The notes: generated by a model from the sequence alone, not told the origin. A stretch of DNA of 26,469 nucleotides from Halieaceae bacterium (GCA_002683395.1 NYTG01000059.1:2112-28580); one strand, 5' to 3'. Positions 1-8,619 are shown, counted from the stretch's first letter. A program made the numbers and translations.

Positions 1-171
1 GCGGTATTAGTACTGGGTTTTATTTTCTGGTGATGCCATTGCCCCCCTAAATGGGTGTGGCGCTTCTCGCTCGATCACTCCAGACTGACCTGAGCGCAGC
101 AGAGGATTCCGGAAGAGACCCAGCGGCAGCGCGCGAATATTGCTTTGACCTATTTCTTATTGGAATAAAAC

Positions 172-1632
172 ATGACATTGACACTGAGTGACTCGGAGCT
201 GCTACGCAAAGGCTCTTACATCGCGGGGGCATGGCGTGAGCAAGGGGTTGGAGTCCTTGCAGTTGCTAATCCCGCCAACGGTAATGTAATTGCGGAGGTG
301 GCTACCGTCGATCGGGCGGGGACAGAGGCTGCGATTGCCGCTGCCCATGACGCTATGACGAGCTGGCGAGAAGTGCCCGCCAAGGTCCGCGCACAGGTGC
401 TTCGGCGCTGGTTTGACCTGATGATGGCGCATCAGGAGGATCTCGCGGTGATTATGACCACGGAGCAGGGTAAGACCCTTGCCGAGAGCCGAGGTGAAGT
501 CGCCTACGGCGCGTCATTCATGGAGTGGTTTGGAGAGCAGGCCAAGCGAATCGACGGCGATGTGATTCCCGCGCCCTCTGCTGACAAAAGAGTGATCTGT
601 ATTAAGCAGCCGATCGGCGTGGTGGCGGCGATTACGCCCTGGAACTTCCCCAACGCCATGATTGCCCGCAAAGCGGCACCCGCGTTGGCGGCGGGTTGTA
701 CCATTGTGATCAAGCCAGCATCGGAAACGCCGCTATCTGCGCTGGCGATGGCGGAGCTTGCGGAGCGGGCAGGGGTGCCTGCGGGCGTCGTCAATGTGGT
801 GGTCGGATCGTCTTCGGAAATCGGACCAGCGCTGACAGACAGCCCCCTGGTGAGAAAATTGACCTTCACTGGCTCAACCGAAGTGGGGCGGCGGTTGGAG
901 CAGGCGTGTTCGGTCACGCTCAAGCGAACCTCGATGGAGCTGGGCGGTAATGCGCCGTTTATCGTGTTTGAGGACGCCGATCTCGACGCAGCCGTTCAAG
1001 GGGCCGTGGTGTCGAAGTATCGAAATAGTGGACAAACCTGCGTCTGCACCAATCGGATTTTGGTTCAGGACAGTATTCACGATGAGTTCGTCTCCAGGCT
1101 TGTCGCGGCGACCGCGGAATTGAAGATGGGCAATGGGCTCGACGAAGGCGTACAGCAGGGCCCGTTAGTGAACGTTGGCGCCGTCGGCGACGTCGAGCAG
1201 TTGGTGCAGCGCTCCACAGAGGCGGGTGCTCACATTGCGTTGGGTGGCGCGCGCTCGGATTTAGGGCCCTGTTATTACCAGCCCACCGTATTAACGGGGG
1301 TGACTCCTGATATGGCGGTGTTTAGAAACGAGATTTTCGGTCCCGTTGCGCCCGTGACGGCGTTCCGGGACGAAGCAGAGGCGATTGCCCTGGCCAATGA
1401 CACGGAGTTTGGGCTGGCGTCATATTTTTACACCCGGGATATTGGTCGCGTTTGGCGCGTTGCCGAGGCGTTGGATTACGGCATGGTGGGGATCAACGAA
1501 GGCATTATCTCCAATGAAATGGCGCCTTTCGGGGGCGTGAAAGCTTCGGGTTCGGGTCGAGAGGGTTCCAAATACGGCATCGACGATTACCTCGAAATCA
1601 AATACATCCTGATGGGCGGGCTCGATCGCTGA
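172..1632 (+). CDS. gabD: NAD(P)-dependent succinate-semialdehyde dehydrogenase family protein
   Basis: This is a 486-residue aldehyde dehydrogenase, normal length for the family, expected to oxidise succinate semialdehyde or a similar short aldehyde to the acid in the cytoplasm. The sequence shows the nucleotide-binding PWNFP segment at residues 156-160, Lys181 in IKPASETP, the FTGSTEVG turn near 232-239, the catalytic Glu256 in MELGGNAPF and the catalytic Cys290 in SGQTCVC. The C-terminal GVKASGSGREGS stretch is typical of the GabD/SSADH branch. The ATG at 172 follows a weak GGA Shine-Dalgarno-like element and matches the family N-terminus, which enters the fold at SYIAGAW. A flavin reductase follows 70 bases downstream on the same strand. 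The family call is firm. Substrate and NAD versus NADP preference are inferred from similarity, and a related semialdehyde is possible. Confidence 0.9.
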   Translation: MTLTLSDSELLRKGSYIAGAWREQGVGVLAVANPANGNVIAEVATVDRAGTEAAIAAAHDAMTSWREVPAKVRAQVLRRWFDLMMAHQEDLAVIMTTEQGKTLAESRGEVAYGASFMEWFGEQAKRIDGDVIPAPSADKRVICIKQPIGVVAAITPWNFPNAMIARKAAPALAAGCTIVIKPASETPLSALAMAELAERAGVPAGVVNVVVGSSSEIGPALTDSPLVRKLTFTGSTEVGRRLEQACSVTLKRTSMELGGNAPFIVFEDADLDAAVQGAVVSKYRNSGQTCVCTNRILVQDSIHDEFVSRLVAATAELKMGNGLDEGVQQGPLVNVGAVGDVEQLVQRSTEAGAHIALGGARSDLGPCYYQPTVLTGVTPDMAVFRNEIFGPVAPVTAFRDEAEAIALANDTEFGLASYFYTRDIGRVWRVAEALDYGMVGINEGIISNEMAPFGGVKASGSGREGSKYGIDDYLEIKYILMGGLDR

Positions 1633-1702
1633 AACGGATGCGCGATATTGGCTTAAGATGTCAGGAAGGTTCGCCCATCGTTAGGTTGTTGAAGGTAGAG
1701 GT

Positions 1703-2176
1703 ATGAGTCAGGATTCTGGAGACTTCCGACAGGCATTGGGCCGCTTTGCGACGGGTGTGTGTCTGGTCACTGTTAACGACCCCGAGCTGGGCCCGTTAGC
1801 GACAACGGTCAACTCATTTTCGTCGGTCTCATTGGATCCCCCGCTTGTGCTGTGGAGCATCCAAAGTTCCTCTGACCACTTGGGCGTCTATACCGATTGC
1901 GAGCATTTTGGCATCAGCGTCCTCACGGCAAATCAGGCGACGCTGTCCGGGCATTACGCGGAGCGGGGCGGGCACAACGCGCTGCCAGAACACTTCGTGG
2001 TCGGTTCGGCGGGTGAGCCGAAATTGATCGATTCGCTGGCGCACTTTTGCTGCGCCACGCATGCGGTCCACCCCGGCGGCGACCACCAAATTATCGTTGG
2101 AAAGGTATTGGGCTTTGAGTCAATGGAAGCTGACCCGCTGGTGTTTTATAGCGGCGGCTATCGCTCGCTCTCCTGA
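1703..2176 (+). CDS. Flavin reductase family protein (HpaC/DIM6-like)
   Basis: This is a 157-residue single-domain flavin reductase of the HpaC-like split-barrel FMN-binding type. Such proteins use NAD(P)H to reduce free flavin, usually for a separate monooxygenase. Family features visible here are the N-terminal RQALGRFATGVCLVT segment (residues 9-23), the flavin-contacting TTVNSFSSVSLDPPL stretch, the GDHQIIVGKVLGF strand and the closing PLVFYSGGYRSL motif. The ATG at 1703 is preceded by a purine-rich GGTAGAGG element. It lies downstream of the aldehyde dehydrogenase in the same direction and converges with the FMN reductase on the other strand. No oxygenase partner is visible in the window, so its physiological role is open. 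Confidence 0.88.
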   Translation: MSQDSGDFRQALGRFATGVCLVTVNDPELGPLATTVNSFSSVSLDPPLVLWSIQSSSDHLGVYTDCEHFGISVLTANQATLSGHYAERGGHNALPEHFVVGSAGEPKLIDSLAHFCCATHAVHPGGDHQIIVGKVLGFESMEADPLVFYSGGYRSLS

Positions 2177-2239
2177 TCCGCGCAACCGTTGGTTTGTCGC
2201 CGCGAAAAAAACATTTTCGTGCGCCGCTGCCATCAGACC

Positions 2240-2851
2240 TTACATCCCGTTCATGTAGGTGTCGTGATCGATTAAGTCGCCGTCTCGGATAGGCTTGAGT
2301 GCACTCGCGTAAGCGAGCAGCAGCTCGAGTGCGTACTCACAGCGCTGACTAAAGGTGTCATGCAATACGCCATCGTTTTGTAAAGTGTCGTCATTGCAAA
2401 GGGACTTTACGTGTCTGGCGATCAGTTGCTCAGGTAGCCAGCACAGCCGGTTGTTTTTATAGCTGCTCATTCTCAGTTCTGATATCACATAGGCGCCGCC
2501 TTCCCCTGCGGATACGGCACAGGGCAGCGCAGGTTTATGCGAGAGCTCACCCGTTGCGGCCCACAGAAGGAAGAAATTTTTCAGGGCCGCCGGGACCATG
2601 CCATGCCATTCCGGTGCAATCACAATAAAGCCGTCGCAGGCATCGAGCTCTGCTTTGAGTGCAGGAAGGTCAGACCACTGAGGGCCGTTGCTCCACAGGC
2701 TCTCATCCCACAGGGGCAAGGGCGTTTTGCCCAGATCCAGGGTCCAGGTGGATAGGCCACTCCTCGATGCCAGTGCGGTCTCGAGGAATCGACCTACTTT
2801 GGCGCTCTGGGAGTCCTTGCGGTGACTCCCGACAATCAGCCCGATCTTCAT
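2240..2851 (-). CDS. NAD(P)H-dependent FMN reductase, flavodoxin-fold
   Basis: This is a 203-residue flavodoxin-like protein of the NADPH-dependent FMN reductase family, expected to bind FMN and pass electrons from NAD(P)H to flavins, quinones or other acceptors. The phosphate-binding loop GSHRKDSQSAKV is at residues 8-19. The second family signature, PEWHGMVPAALKNFF at residues 80-94, has Trp-His where many members have Tyr-Asn. It starts 11 bases after the stop of the dienelactone-hydrolase-like gene and is probably co-transcribed with it. The C-terminal 50 residues are less typical. The in vivo electron acceptor cannot be told from the sequence. Confidence 0.85.
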   Translation of the reverse strand: MKIGLIVGSHRKDSQSAKVGRFLETALASRSGLSTWTLDLGKTPLPLWDESLWSNGPQWSDLPALKAELDACDGFIVIAPEWHGMVPAALKNFFLLWAATGELSHKPALPCAVSAGEGGAYVISELRMSSYKNNRLCWLPEQLIARHVKSLCNDDTLQNDGVLHDTFSQRCEYALELLLAYASALKPIRDGDLIDHDTYMNGM

Positions 2852-2862
2852 CGTGTTATCGG

Positions 2863-3534
2863 TCAGGCCGACAGGGCGTCGTTGAATAATGCCAGCGTTC
2901 GCTCCTTGGCCTGAGCAGCAGACGGCGCATCGAAGGCGTCGCGCTGATCGCAGTTGAAACCGTGGTCAGCGGCGTAAACATGCACCGCCAGGTTTGGCTG
3001 TTTCTCCTGAAAGGCGGCAACGGAGTCCATCGGAATGTGGGCGTCCTGCTCGCCGAAGTGCAAAATAATCGGGCAGCCGGGCGTCATGTCTGCATTGTCG
3101 GGAATGCCGCCGCCATAGTAGGCCGACGCGGCCGAGACGTTGCCTAGGTTGCAGCTGGAGAGCCAGGTGAGCAATCCGCCAAAACAGTAGCCGACCACAC
3201 CCACGCTGCCGTGTGCTGCCGCGTGATCGATGGTGGCCTGCAGATCACTCAAGGTTTGGTTCATGTCGAGCTTTTGAAAGGCCAGCTCAATGCCCGTATT
3301 CATGTCGTCCTCGGTGTAACCCAACTGGACGTCGCGTTCCAGCCGGTCAAAAATGGCCGGTGCAATGGCGTAAAATCCCTCGGCGGCATAGCCGTCCACG
3401 ACCGAGCGAATGTGAGAGTTCACACCGAAGATCTCCTGAATCACGACAACCGCGCCTTTAGCTGTCGTCGAGGGGCTGGCCTCGTAGGCGCCTAACTCAA
3501 ATCCATCTGCGCAGTGAATGGTTGTCACGGTCAT
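2863..3534 (-). CDS. Dienelactone hydrolase family protein
   Basis: This is a 223-residue alpha/beta hydrolase of the dienelactone hydrolase family, a cytoplasmic enzyme class that opens lactones or cleaves small esters. The catalytic elements are visible: Glu34 in IQEIFG, nucleophile Cys117 in GYCFGG (cysteine, as in classical dienelactone hydrolase), Asp164 in FGEQDAHIP and His191 in ADHGF. The reading frame stays open upstream to 3798, but the ATG at 3534 is preferred: it has AAGGAG nine bases upstream and MTVTTIHCADG is the expected N-terminus. It probably leads a two-gene operon with the FMN reductase and is divergent from the sulfurtransferase. Nothing else of a chloroaromatic pathway is nearby, so a general lactone or carboxymethylenebutenolide-like substrate is only inferred. 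Confidence 0.9.
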   Translation of the reverse strand: MTVTTIHCADGFELGAYEASPSTTAKGAVVVIQEIFGVNSHIRSVVDGYAAEGFYAIAPAIFDRLERDVQLGYTEDDMNTGIELAFQKLDMNQTLSDLQATIDHAAAHGSVGVVGYCFGGLLTWLSSCNLGNVSAASAYYGGGIPDNADMTPGCPIILHFGEQDAHIPMDSVAAFQEKQPNLAVHVYAADHGFNCDQRDAFDAPSAAQAKERTLALFNDALSA

Positions 3535-3779
3535 CGTGGTCTCCTTGGCGACCCGCGAACGAGTCATTGTGTGAGCGGACCGGTATTGTGAACAAAGTGC
3601 ACGCTGATTGAAAACCCTGTCGCCATCAAATAGCAATAATGGGATCTGATGAGGGGCTCGGTGGTTTTCATCGACAGGGTCAGCCTCTACAATCAGGCCT
3701 CTTGGATTCTCGGGTAAACGCTTGGCACTGGTTGCAAGGGGTCTATCTCGCGGGATCCGCCCACAGACGGCTTCCCAAT

Positions 3780-4634
3780 ATGTCTGCACCAAACACAATG
3801 ATCTCTAGCGCTGATGTGGCCTCACTCGTCGAGAAGCGAGGTGCAGTAGTGCTCGACGCCTCGTGGTACCTGCCCGCCGACGGCCGCGACCCGGAGGCGG
3901 AATTCTTAGCCGCGCGGATTCCGGGCGCACAATTTTTTGACATTGAAACGATAGCCGACACTGACCACGAATGCCCTCATATGCTGCCCAGCGAGGCGCT
4001 TTTTACAGCGGTTGTTCGTTCGTTGGGAATTGAGAGCGACACTCGCGTGGTCGTTTATGACGGAAAAGGTTTGTTTTCGGCAGCCCGAGCCTGGTGGATG
4101 TTTCGCGTTTTTGGTCACACTAAGGTCCAGATCCTGGAGGGTGGATTGCCGGGCTGGATCGCTGCGGGATATCGTACCGAGAGCGGTCACGCTGCGAGCC
4201 TGCCTGCCGGAGAGGACTTCGTCGCGACGCGCGAGCGAGAGTGGTTCGCCGACGTGAAGGTCGTCAAGGCCGCGCTACTCGACGATACCAGCGTTGTGCT
4301 GGACGCGCGCTCTGCCACTCGGTTTCTCGGCCAGGAGCCTGAGCCGAGGCCGGGAGTTCGGCCTGGCCATATTCCCGGATCTCGAAACCTTCATTACGCG
4401 CAGATGCTCACCGATGATCCATCACGCCTTAAATCAGCCGCTCAGCTCGAGGCGCTATTCGAATCAGTGGGCGCAGCAGAGGGCAAGACAGTCGTCACCA
4501 CCTGCGGATCTGGCATATCTGCTTGCTTGTTGGCATTGGCGCTGCACGAGCTGGGGCGCTCACCAGTAGCCGTTTATGATGGCTCCTGGGCGGAATGGGG
4601 TTGCCGCGCAGACTGTCCGGTGGCGGGGGGATGA
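3780..4634 (+). CDS. sseA: 3-mercaptopyruvate sulfurtransferase (tandem rhodanese)
   Basis: This is a 284-residue protein with two rhodanese domains. It is expected to move sulfur from 3-mercaptopyruvate to cyanide or a thiol acceptor in the cytoplasm. The inactive N-terminal domain covers about residues 10-135 (AARIPGAQFFDIE, YDGKGLFSAARAWWMFRVFGH, LEGGLPGWIAAG). The catalytic domain ends with Cys242 in the loop CGSGISA. A CGSG loop, rather than CRKG, favours mercaptopyruvate over thiosulfate. The C-terminal YDGSWAEWG is also standard. The frame is open upstream to 3639, but that extension has no family similarity. The ATG at 3780 gives the normal N-terminus, with no clear Shine-Dalgarno, and the ATG at 3798 is an alternative. 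tpiA follows 53 bases downstream. Confidence 0.9.
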   Translation: MSAPNTMISSADVASLVEKRGAVVLDASWYLPADGRDPEAEFLAARIPGAQFFDIETIADTDHECPHMLPSEALFTAVVRSLGIESDTRVVVYDGKGLFSAARAWWMFRVFGHTKVQILEGGLPGWIAAGYRTESGHAASLPAGEDFVATREREWFADVKVVKAALLDDTSVVLDARSATRFLGQEPEPRPGVRPGHIPGSRNLHYAQMLTDDPSRLKSAAQLEALFESVGAAEGKTVVTTCGSGISACLLALALHELGRSPVAVYDGSWAEWGCRADCPVAGG

Positions 4635-4687
4635 GATGCACTGCACTCTCTGTTATCTTGCCGCGCTTAGGAAGGCATGCATAAGCT

Positions 4688-5428
4688 ATGACGACTGTGT
4701 ATCTCATTGGCAATTGGAAGCAGCACGGCAGTAGGGCATCGATTGCAGCCTTCGCCAGTCAGTGGTCGTTCGAAGGCCATGAGCAGCTTGCCGTCGCTAT
4801 TGCGCCTCCTTTTCCGTATATCGGTGAGTTGGGGGCGACCCTGCCGGATTGTCTGCTGGCCGCCCAGGATTGCTCGATTCAAGAGCAGGGGGCGCATACG
4901 GGTGAGGTGTCTGCGGGGATGCTTGCTGATGTCGGTTGCCGTTTTGTTTTGGTGGGGCACTCTGAGCGGCGCGTGCATCACGGTGAGACCGATGAATTGA
5001 TTGGACGCAAGCTGGCTGCCGTGCAGGCCGCAGGGCTGACGCCGGTATTGTGCGTCGGTGAAGACAGTGCGATGCGTCAAGCCGGGGAACAGAATCATGC
5101 GGTGCGGGGGCAGCTTCGCGGCGCGTTGTCGGGTATGGCGTCAAGCGTGTTGATTGCCTATGAGCCGGTGTGGGCCATTGGTACGGGACTGACGGCAACG
5201 CCTGATCAAGTGAATGACATGCATGCGGTGATCAAAGCCGAGGTCAACGCCGTGTTGGGCGGAGACAGCGATGTTCCCGTTCTCTACGGGGGTAGCGTCA
5301 ATCCCGAAACCGCCCCGGCGTTATTGGGTTGCCCCCATGTCGATGGTGCGCTGGTGGGCGGGGCTTCATTAGACCCGGGTGCATTTGCCGATATAGCGCG
5401 ATCTGCCCTGAATAGTTTGAGTTATTAA
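4688..5428 (+). CDS. tpiA: Triosephosphate isomerase
   Basis: This is a 246-residue TIM barrel that interconverts dihydroxyacetone phosphate and glyceraldehyde 3-phosphate. All catalytic residues are present: Asn9 and Lys11 in GNWK, His91 in VGHSERR and Glu159 in AYEPVWAIGTG. The flexible lid reads AIGTGLTAT, with Leu where many enzymes have Lys, a form also known from pseudomonads. The phosphate-gripping YGGSVNPE is at 200-207 and GALVGGASL near the C-terminus. The first loop reads GNWKQHG, while GNWKMNG or GNWKMHG is usual. AGGAAGG lies 12 bases upstream of the ATG. Only one base separates its stop from the thiolase-like start, so the two are probably translated from one message. The common gammaproteobacterial neighbour secG is absent here. 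Confidence 0.95.
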   Translation: MTTVYLIGNWKQHGSRASIAAFASQWSFEGHEQLAVAIAPPFPYIGELGATLPDCLLAAQDCSIQEQGAHTGEVSAGMLADVGCRFVLVGHSERRVHHGETDELIGRKLAAVQAAGLTPVLCVGEDSAMRQAGEQNHAVRGQLRGALSGMASSVLIAYEPVWAIGTGLTATPDQVNDMHAVIKAEVNAVLGGDSDVPVLYGGSVNPETAPALLGCPHVDGALVGGASLDPGAFADIARSALNSLSY

Positions 5429-5429
5429 C

Positions 5430-6962
5430 ATGTCGATAGATCCCAATACGCCGGTTCTGCTGGGGGCTGGCCAGTTCACAGAGCATCTCGATGATGACTT
5501 TGTGGGTTTCACCCCGGAAGAGCTGGCCGCCAAAGCCTGCGAAGCAGCCTTAAGCGATACAGGCGCCGGGGCGGCGGTTGCCGCGCAGATTGATCGCTTG
5601 GCGTGTGTCCGGTTATTCGCGCATTCAGTGCCCGAGCCGATCGTACCGGTCATTGCGCCGTTTGGTCGCAGTAGCAGCCCGCCCCTTTCGATTTTGCGCC
5701 GTTTGTCGTTGCCCAACGCGACGGCGATCTATTCTCGAGCCTGCGGTGACGAGCCCCAGCGGCTGGTCTTTGAGATGGGTGGCGCGATCCTGCGGGGTGA
5801 GATCCGCGGGGCCGTGATCTGCGGAGCAGAGGCCCTTGCTACCTCGCGACGCTTGCAGCGGCAGGGCCTTTCTGCAGACTGGAGTGACGACCCGGAGGGA
5901 GAAACGGACGACCGTGGCGCCGGTATCGATCTGTTGTTTGATACAGAACTGAATCGCCATGGCGCCTTCGCACCGGTCGATATTTACCCGCTTCAGGAGC
6001 AGGTTCGGCGCAGTGAGCTCGGTCTGAGCAAAACGGCGTATCGCCAGCAGTTGGCGCAGCTCATGGCACATTTCGCGAACGTCGCGTCACATAATCCCTT
6101 CGCGATGTTTCGCCAGCCGATGTCGGCGGATGAGATTGGCGAGGAATCACCCAAAAATCGTTTAATGGGGGATCCGCATCTCAAGTCGATGGTGGCAAAG
6201 GATGGCGTAAACCAGGCGGCAGCGCTGGTGATCACCCGCTACGAGACCGCCGTGTCGTTGGGGGTGGCTGATCGGGCCATTTACCTTCAGGGTCATGCAA
6301 CGGGCTCTGAGCCTCAGGTATTGGCTCGGCCCTCGCTGGGGCAGGCGGCTTCCATGACACAGGCGTATCACAACGCGCTTGCTAGCGCGGGTGTGACGGC
6401 AGACCAGATTGCGGCCGCTGACCTGTATTCCTGCTTTCCCATCGCAGTATGGGCGGCGATGGATGCTCTGGGCATTGAGTTGGGGGATCCAAGGCCACTG
6501 ACTTTGACGGGCGGTCTACCTTTTTTTGGGGGCCCCGGTAACAATTACTCTACCCATGGCATTGCCGAGATGGTGCATTGGCTGCGTCAGCAAGCCGAGC
6601 CCACAACCGGCATTGTGGGGGCGAATGGGGGTTATCTGTCCAAGCATGCGGTGGGCGTTTATGCCAACATCCCGGTTGATTTCCCGGCGCCTGCTCCGGA
6701 GGTTTCCGCAGAGGAGGCTGTGGCAGTGGTGGCGGATCCAGAATCAGAGGGTGTGATCGAGAGTTATACCTTTCAGCGTCAGGCCGACAAGTCCCGTGCG
6801 ATTGTAGTGGGCCGCCAAGCGTCCGATGGCCGCCGCTGGGTGGGTGTGGCGGATCCCGATGATGTGGACTTGCTCGCCTGGTTTGAGGCAGAAGACCCGC
6901 TCGGGGCAAGGGTAGAGGTGGTAGCCGGAGAGCGTAACGTTGTGCGCCGGATAGCGGAATAA
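5430..6962 (+). CDS. Thiolase-like acyl-CoA acetyltransferase family protein, atypical active site
   Basis: This is a 510-residue protein of the thiolase superfamily, in the SCP2/acetyl-CoA-acetyltransferase-like branch. Residues 1-420 form the two-halved thiolase fold: an N-terminal VLLGAGQ, GAVICGAEA (127-135), the second-half DLYSCFPIAVWAA (331-343), GGLPFFGGPGNNYS (361-374) with His376, and GANGGYLSKH (397-406). Residues from about 430 to 510 form an extra C-terminal domain. The usual CASG nucleophile loop is replaced by SRACGDEPQ around Cys104, and the GHPxG motif is absent. Such proteins often sit with beta-oxidation or sterol genes. Here it is directly followed by an SDR and an enoyl-CoA hydratase. 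The chemistry may be acyl-CoA cleavage, condensation or acyl-CoA binding without classical thiolysis; sequence alone does not decide. Confidence 0.82.
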   Translation: MSIDPNTPVLLGAGQFTEHLDDDFVGFTPEELAAKACEAALSDTGAGAAVAAQIDRLACVRLFAHSVPEPIVPVIAPFGRSSSPPLSILRRLSLPNATAIYSRACGDEPQRLVFEMGGAILRGEIRGAVICGAEALATSRRLQRQGLSADWSDDPEGETDDRGAGIDLLFDTELNRHGAFAPVDIYPLQEQVRRSELGLSKTAYRQQLAQLMAHFANVASHNPFAMFRQPMSADEIGEESPKNRLMGDPHLKSMVAKDGVNQAAALVITRYETAVSLGVADRAIYLQGHATGSEPQVLARPSLGQAASMTQAYHNALASAGVTADQIAAADLYSCFPIAVWAAMDALGIELGDPRPLTLTGGLPFFGGPGNNYSTHGIAEMVHWLRQQAEPTTGIVGANGGYLSKHAVGVYANIPVDFPAPAPEVSAEEAVAVVADPESEGVIESYTFQRQADKSRAIVVGRQASDGRRWVGVADPDDVDLLAWFEAEDPLGARVEVVAGERNVVRRIAE

Positions 6963-6999
6963 ATTGATCTTAATTTGACTGAGAAAAGGGAGTTAACAC

Positions 7000-7773
7000 A
7001 TGGATATTAATGGAAAAGTTGCGGTCGTTACGGGCGGTGCTTCGGGAATTGGACAAGCCGTGTCGCGACGTATTGCAGCGGCCGGCGGCAAGGTGGTGGT
7101 GTTTGACCTGAATGAAGAGGCCGGACAGGCGATGGTGGCTGAGCTGGGCGCGGACAACTGCGTGTTTGCCAACGTGAATGTGGTCGACGAAGCCTCAGCC
7201 AAGGCCGGTATTGATGCTGCAGTGGCCGCTTTTGGCACGATCCATGTCAACGTCAACTGCGCGGGGATTGGCAATGCCGCGAAAACACTGGGTCGTGACG
7301 GCCCCTTCCCGATGGATGTTTGGAGTAAGGTCATTGCCGTCAACTTAACGGGTACTTTTAATGTCTTGCGTCTCTGTGCCGAGGTGATGGCGAAAAATGA
7401 TCCCGTGACGGATGACGGATCCCGCGGTGCGATCATCAATACCGCATCTGTCGCCGCCTACGAGGGCCAGATGGGCCAGGCCGCCTACAGTGCTAGTAAG
7501 GGCGGTATTGTGGGTATGACGCTTCCCATCGCGCGAGACCTCTCCAATGTGGGCATTCGCGTCAATACGATTGTCCCCGGCTTGATTAATACGCCGCTTT
7601 TTAACGGCTTGACGCCTGAATTTGTCGAGTCGCTGTCGCAATCGGTGCTGTACCCCAAGCGACTGGGCCGGCCCGAGGAAATTGCGCAACTTGCGGCCGC
7701 AATTATTGACAACGATTACATTAATGGTGAGTGCATTCGTATGGATGGTGGCATCCGAATGCAGCCGCGATAA
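7000..7773 (+). CDS. SDR family NAD-type dehydrogenase (3-hydroxyacyl-CoA dehydrogenase-like)
   Basis: This is a 257-residue short-chain dehydrogenase/reductase with the complete classical motif set: cofactor loop TGGASGIG at 11-18, an acidic residue at the end of the second strand (Asp37 in VVVFDL) that favours NAD over NADP, NCAG at 86-89, and the catalytic Ser150, Tyr163 and Lys167 (YSASK). The overall pattern, including VNTIVPGLINTPL, resembles type II 3-hydroxyacyl-CoA dehydrogenase (HSD17B10-like). AAGGGAG precedes the ATG. It lies 37 bases after the thiolase-like gene and 13 bases before the enoyl-CoA hydratase gene, which fits a role in the 3-hydroxyacyl to 3-ketoacyl step of an acyl-CoA pathway. 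The exact substrate is inferred. Confidence 0.9.
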   Translation: MDINGKVAVVTGGASGIGQAVSRRIAAAGGKVVVFDLNEEAGQAMVAELGADNCVFANVNVVDEASAKAGIDAAVAAFGTIHVNVNCAGIGNAAKTLGRDGPFPMDVWSKVIAVNLTGTFNVLRLCAEVMAKNDPVTDDGSRGAIINTASVAAYEGQMGQAAYSASKGGIVGMTLPIARDLSNVGIRVNTIVPGLINTPLFNGLTPEFVESLSQSVLYPKRLGRPEEIAQLAAAIIDNDYINGECIRMDGGIRMQPR

Positions 7774-7786
7774 CAGGAGCACTAAC

Positions 7787-8557
7787 ATGACAGAAGAAGC
7801 AACGGTACTGACGGACGATGTAGACGGCGTTCTGGTCATCACGATCAACCGGCCGAAGGCGAAGAATGCGGTGAATCTCTCTGTGGCGCAGGGCGTCGCA
7901 GCGGCTCTGGACCGGCTCGACAGCGATGATGCTTTGCGCGTCGGGGTGCTCACCGGAGCAGGCGGTACATTTTGTGCCGGCATGGACTTGAAGGCTTTCG
8001 TCTCGGGTGAATTTCCGCAGATCGAGGGGCGAGGTTTTGGCGGCATGACAGAGCGTTCCGCCGATAAGCCATTGATCGCCGCAGTCGAAGGCTATGCCCT
8101 CGCCGGTGGTTGTGAGCTGGCGATTGCCTGTGATCTGATTGTTGCAGCTGAAAATGCCAAGTTCGGCATACCCGAGGTCAAGCGGGGTCTGGTGGCCGCC
8201 GCGGGGGGGCTAGTGCGCTTGCCGTCTCAAATCCCTTACCGCGTGGCAATGGAGCTGGCTTTGACGGGAGAGTTTATGGCTGCCGATCGGGCGATGGCGA
8301 TGGGGCTGATCAATCAGCTGACCCAGCCTGGCGAAGCGCTGGCGACGGCCAAGGCATTGGCCCAGCAGATCGCTGAGAATGGGCCCATGGCCGTGAAGAC
8401 CAGCAAGGCCATTATCAAGGCATCGCGCGACTGGGATGAGGACGAAGCGTTCTCGAAGCAGAATGCGCTGACCCAGCCCGTGTTCACGAGCGAAGACGCG
8501 ATCGAGGGTGCGACGGCGTTTGCTGAGAAGCGGAAGCCGGAGTGGAAGGGTCGCTGA
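7787..8557 (+). CDS. Crotonase / enoyl-CoA hydratase family protein
   Basis: This is a 256-residue crotonase-fold protein expected to hydrate 2-enoyl-CoA thioesters. The oxyanion-hole segments are GGTFCAGMDLKAF (59-71) and EGYALAGGCELAIACDL (101-117). Both acidic positions of classical enoyl-CoA hydratase are kept, Glu110 in GGCEL and Glu130 in IPEVKRGL. The start at 7787 is chosen over the longer open frame because AGGAG sits just upstream and TVLTDDVDGVLVITINRP is the normal N-terminus. It closes the probable operon with the thiolase-like protein and SDR; together they cover hydration, oxidation and a possible cleavage step. The crotonase family also contains isomerases and hydrolases, so the precise activity stays open. 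Confidence 0.9.
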   Translation: MTEEATVLTDDVDGVLVITINRPKAKNAVNLSVAQGVAAALDRLDSDDALRVGVLTGAGGTFCAGMDLKAFVSGEFPQIEGRGFGGMTERSADKPLIAAVEGYALAGGCELAIACDLIVAAENAKFGIPEVKRGLVAAAGGLVRLPSQIPYRVAMELALTGEFMAADRAMAMGLINQLTQPGEALATAKALAQQIAENGPMAVKTSKAIIKASRDWDEDEAFSKQNALTQPVFTSEDAIEGATAFAEKRKPEWKGR

Positions 8558-8619
8558 TGGTTGCAATCAATTGCTGATCTCTTCAGTCTCGGCCTTTCGC
8601 TGGACAGGTAGGTGGCAAA

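Noticed and set aside
1..33. Frame 1 reads AVLVLGFIFW then TGA, which could be the tail of an upstream membrane protein.
   Set aside because: Ten residues at the window edge are too few to support a gene, and other frames are also open there.
2199..2222. A-rich/T-rich imperfect inverted repeat between the two convergent flavin reductase genes.
   Set aside because: The pairing is mostly A-T with mismatches and no GC-rich stem, so it is not a convincing terminator.
3639..3779. In-frame upstream extension of the sulfurtransferase gene.
   Set aside because: The extra 47 residues do not resemble any rhodanese N-terminus, and the region lies in the divergent intergenic gap.
3535..3798. In-frame upstream extension of the dienelactone-hydrolase-like gene.
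   Set aside because: The ATG at 3534 has a good ribosome site and the family N-terminus; the extension would overlap the divergent gene's start.
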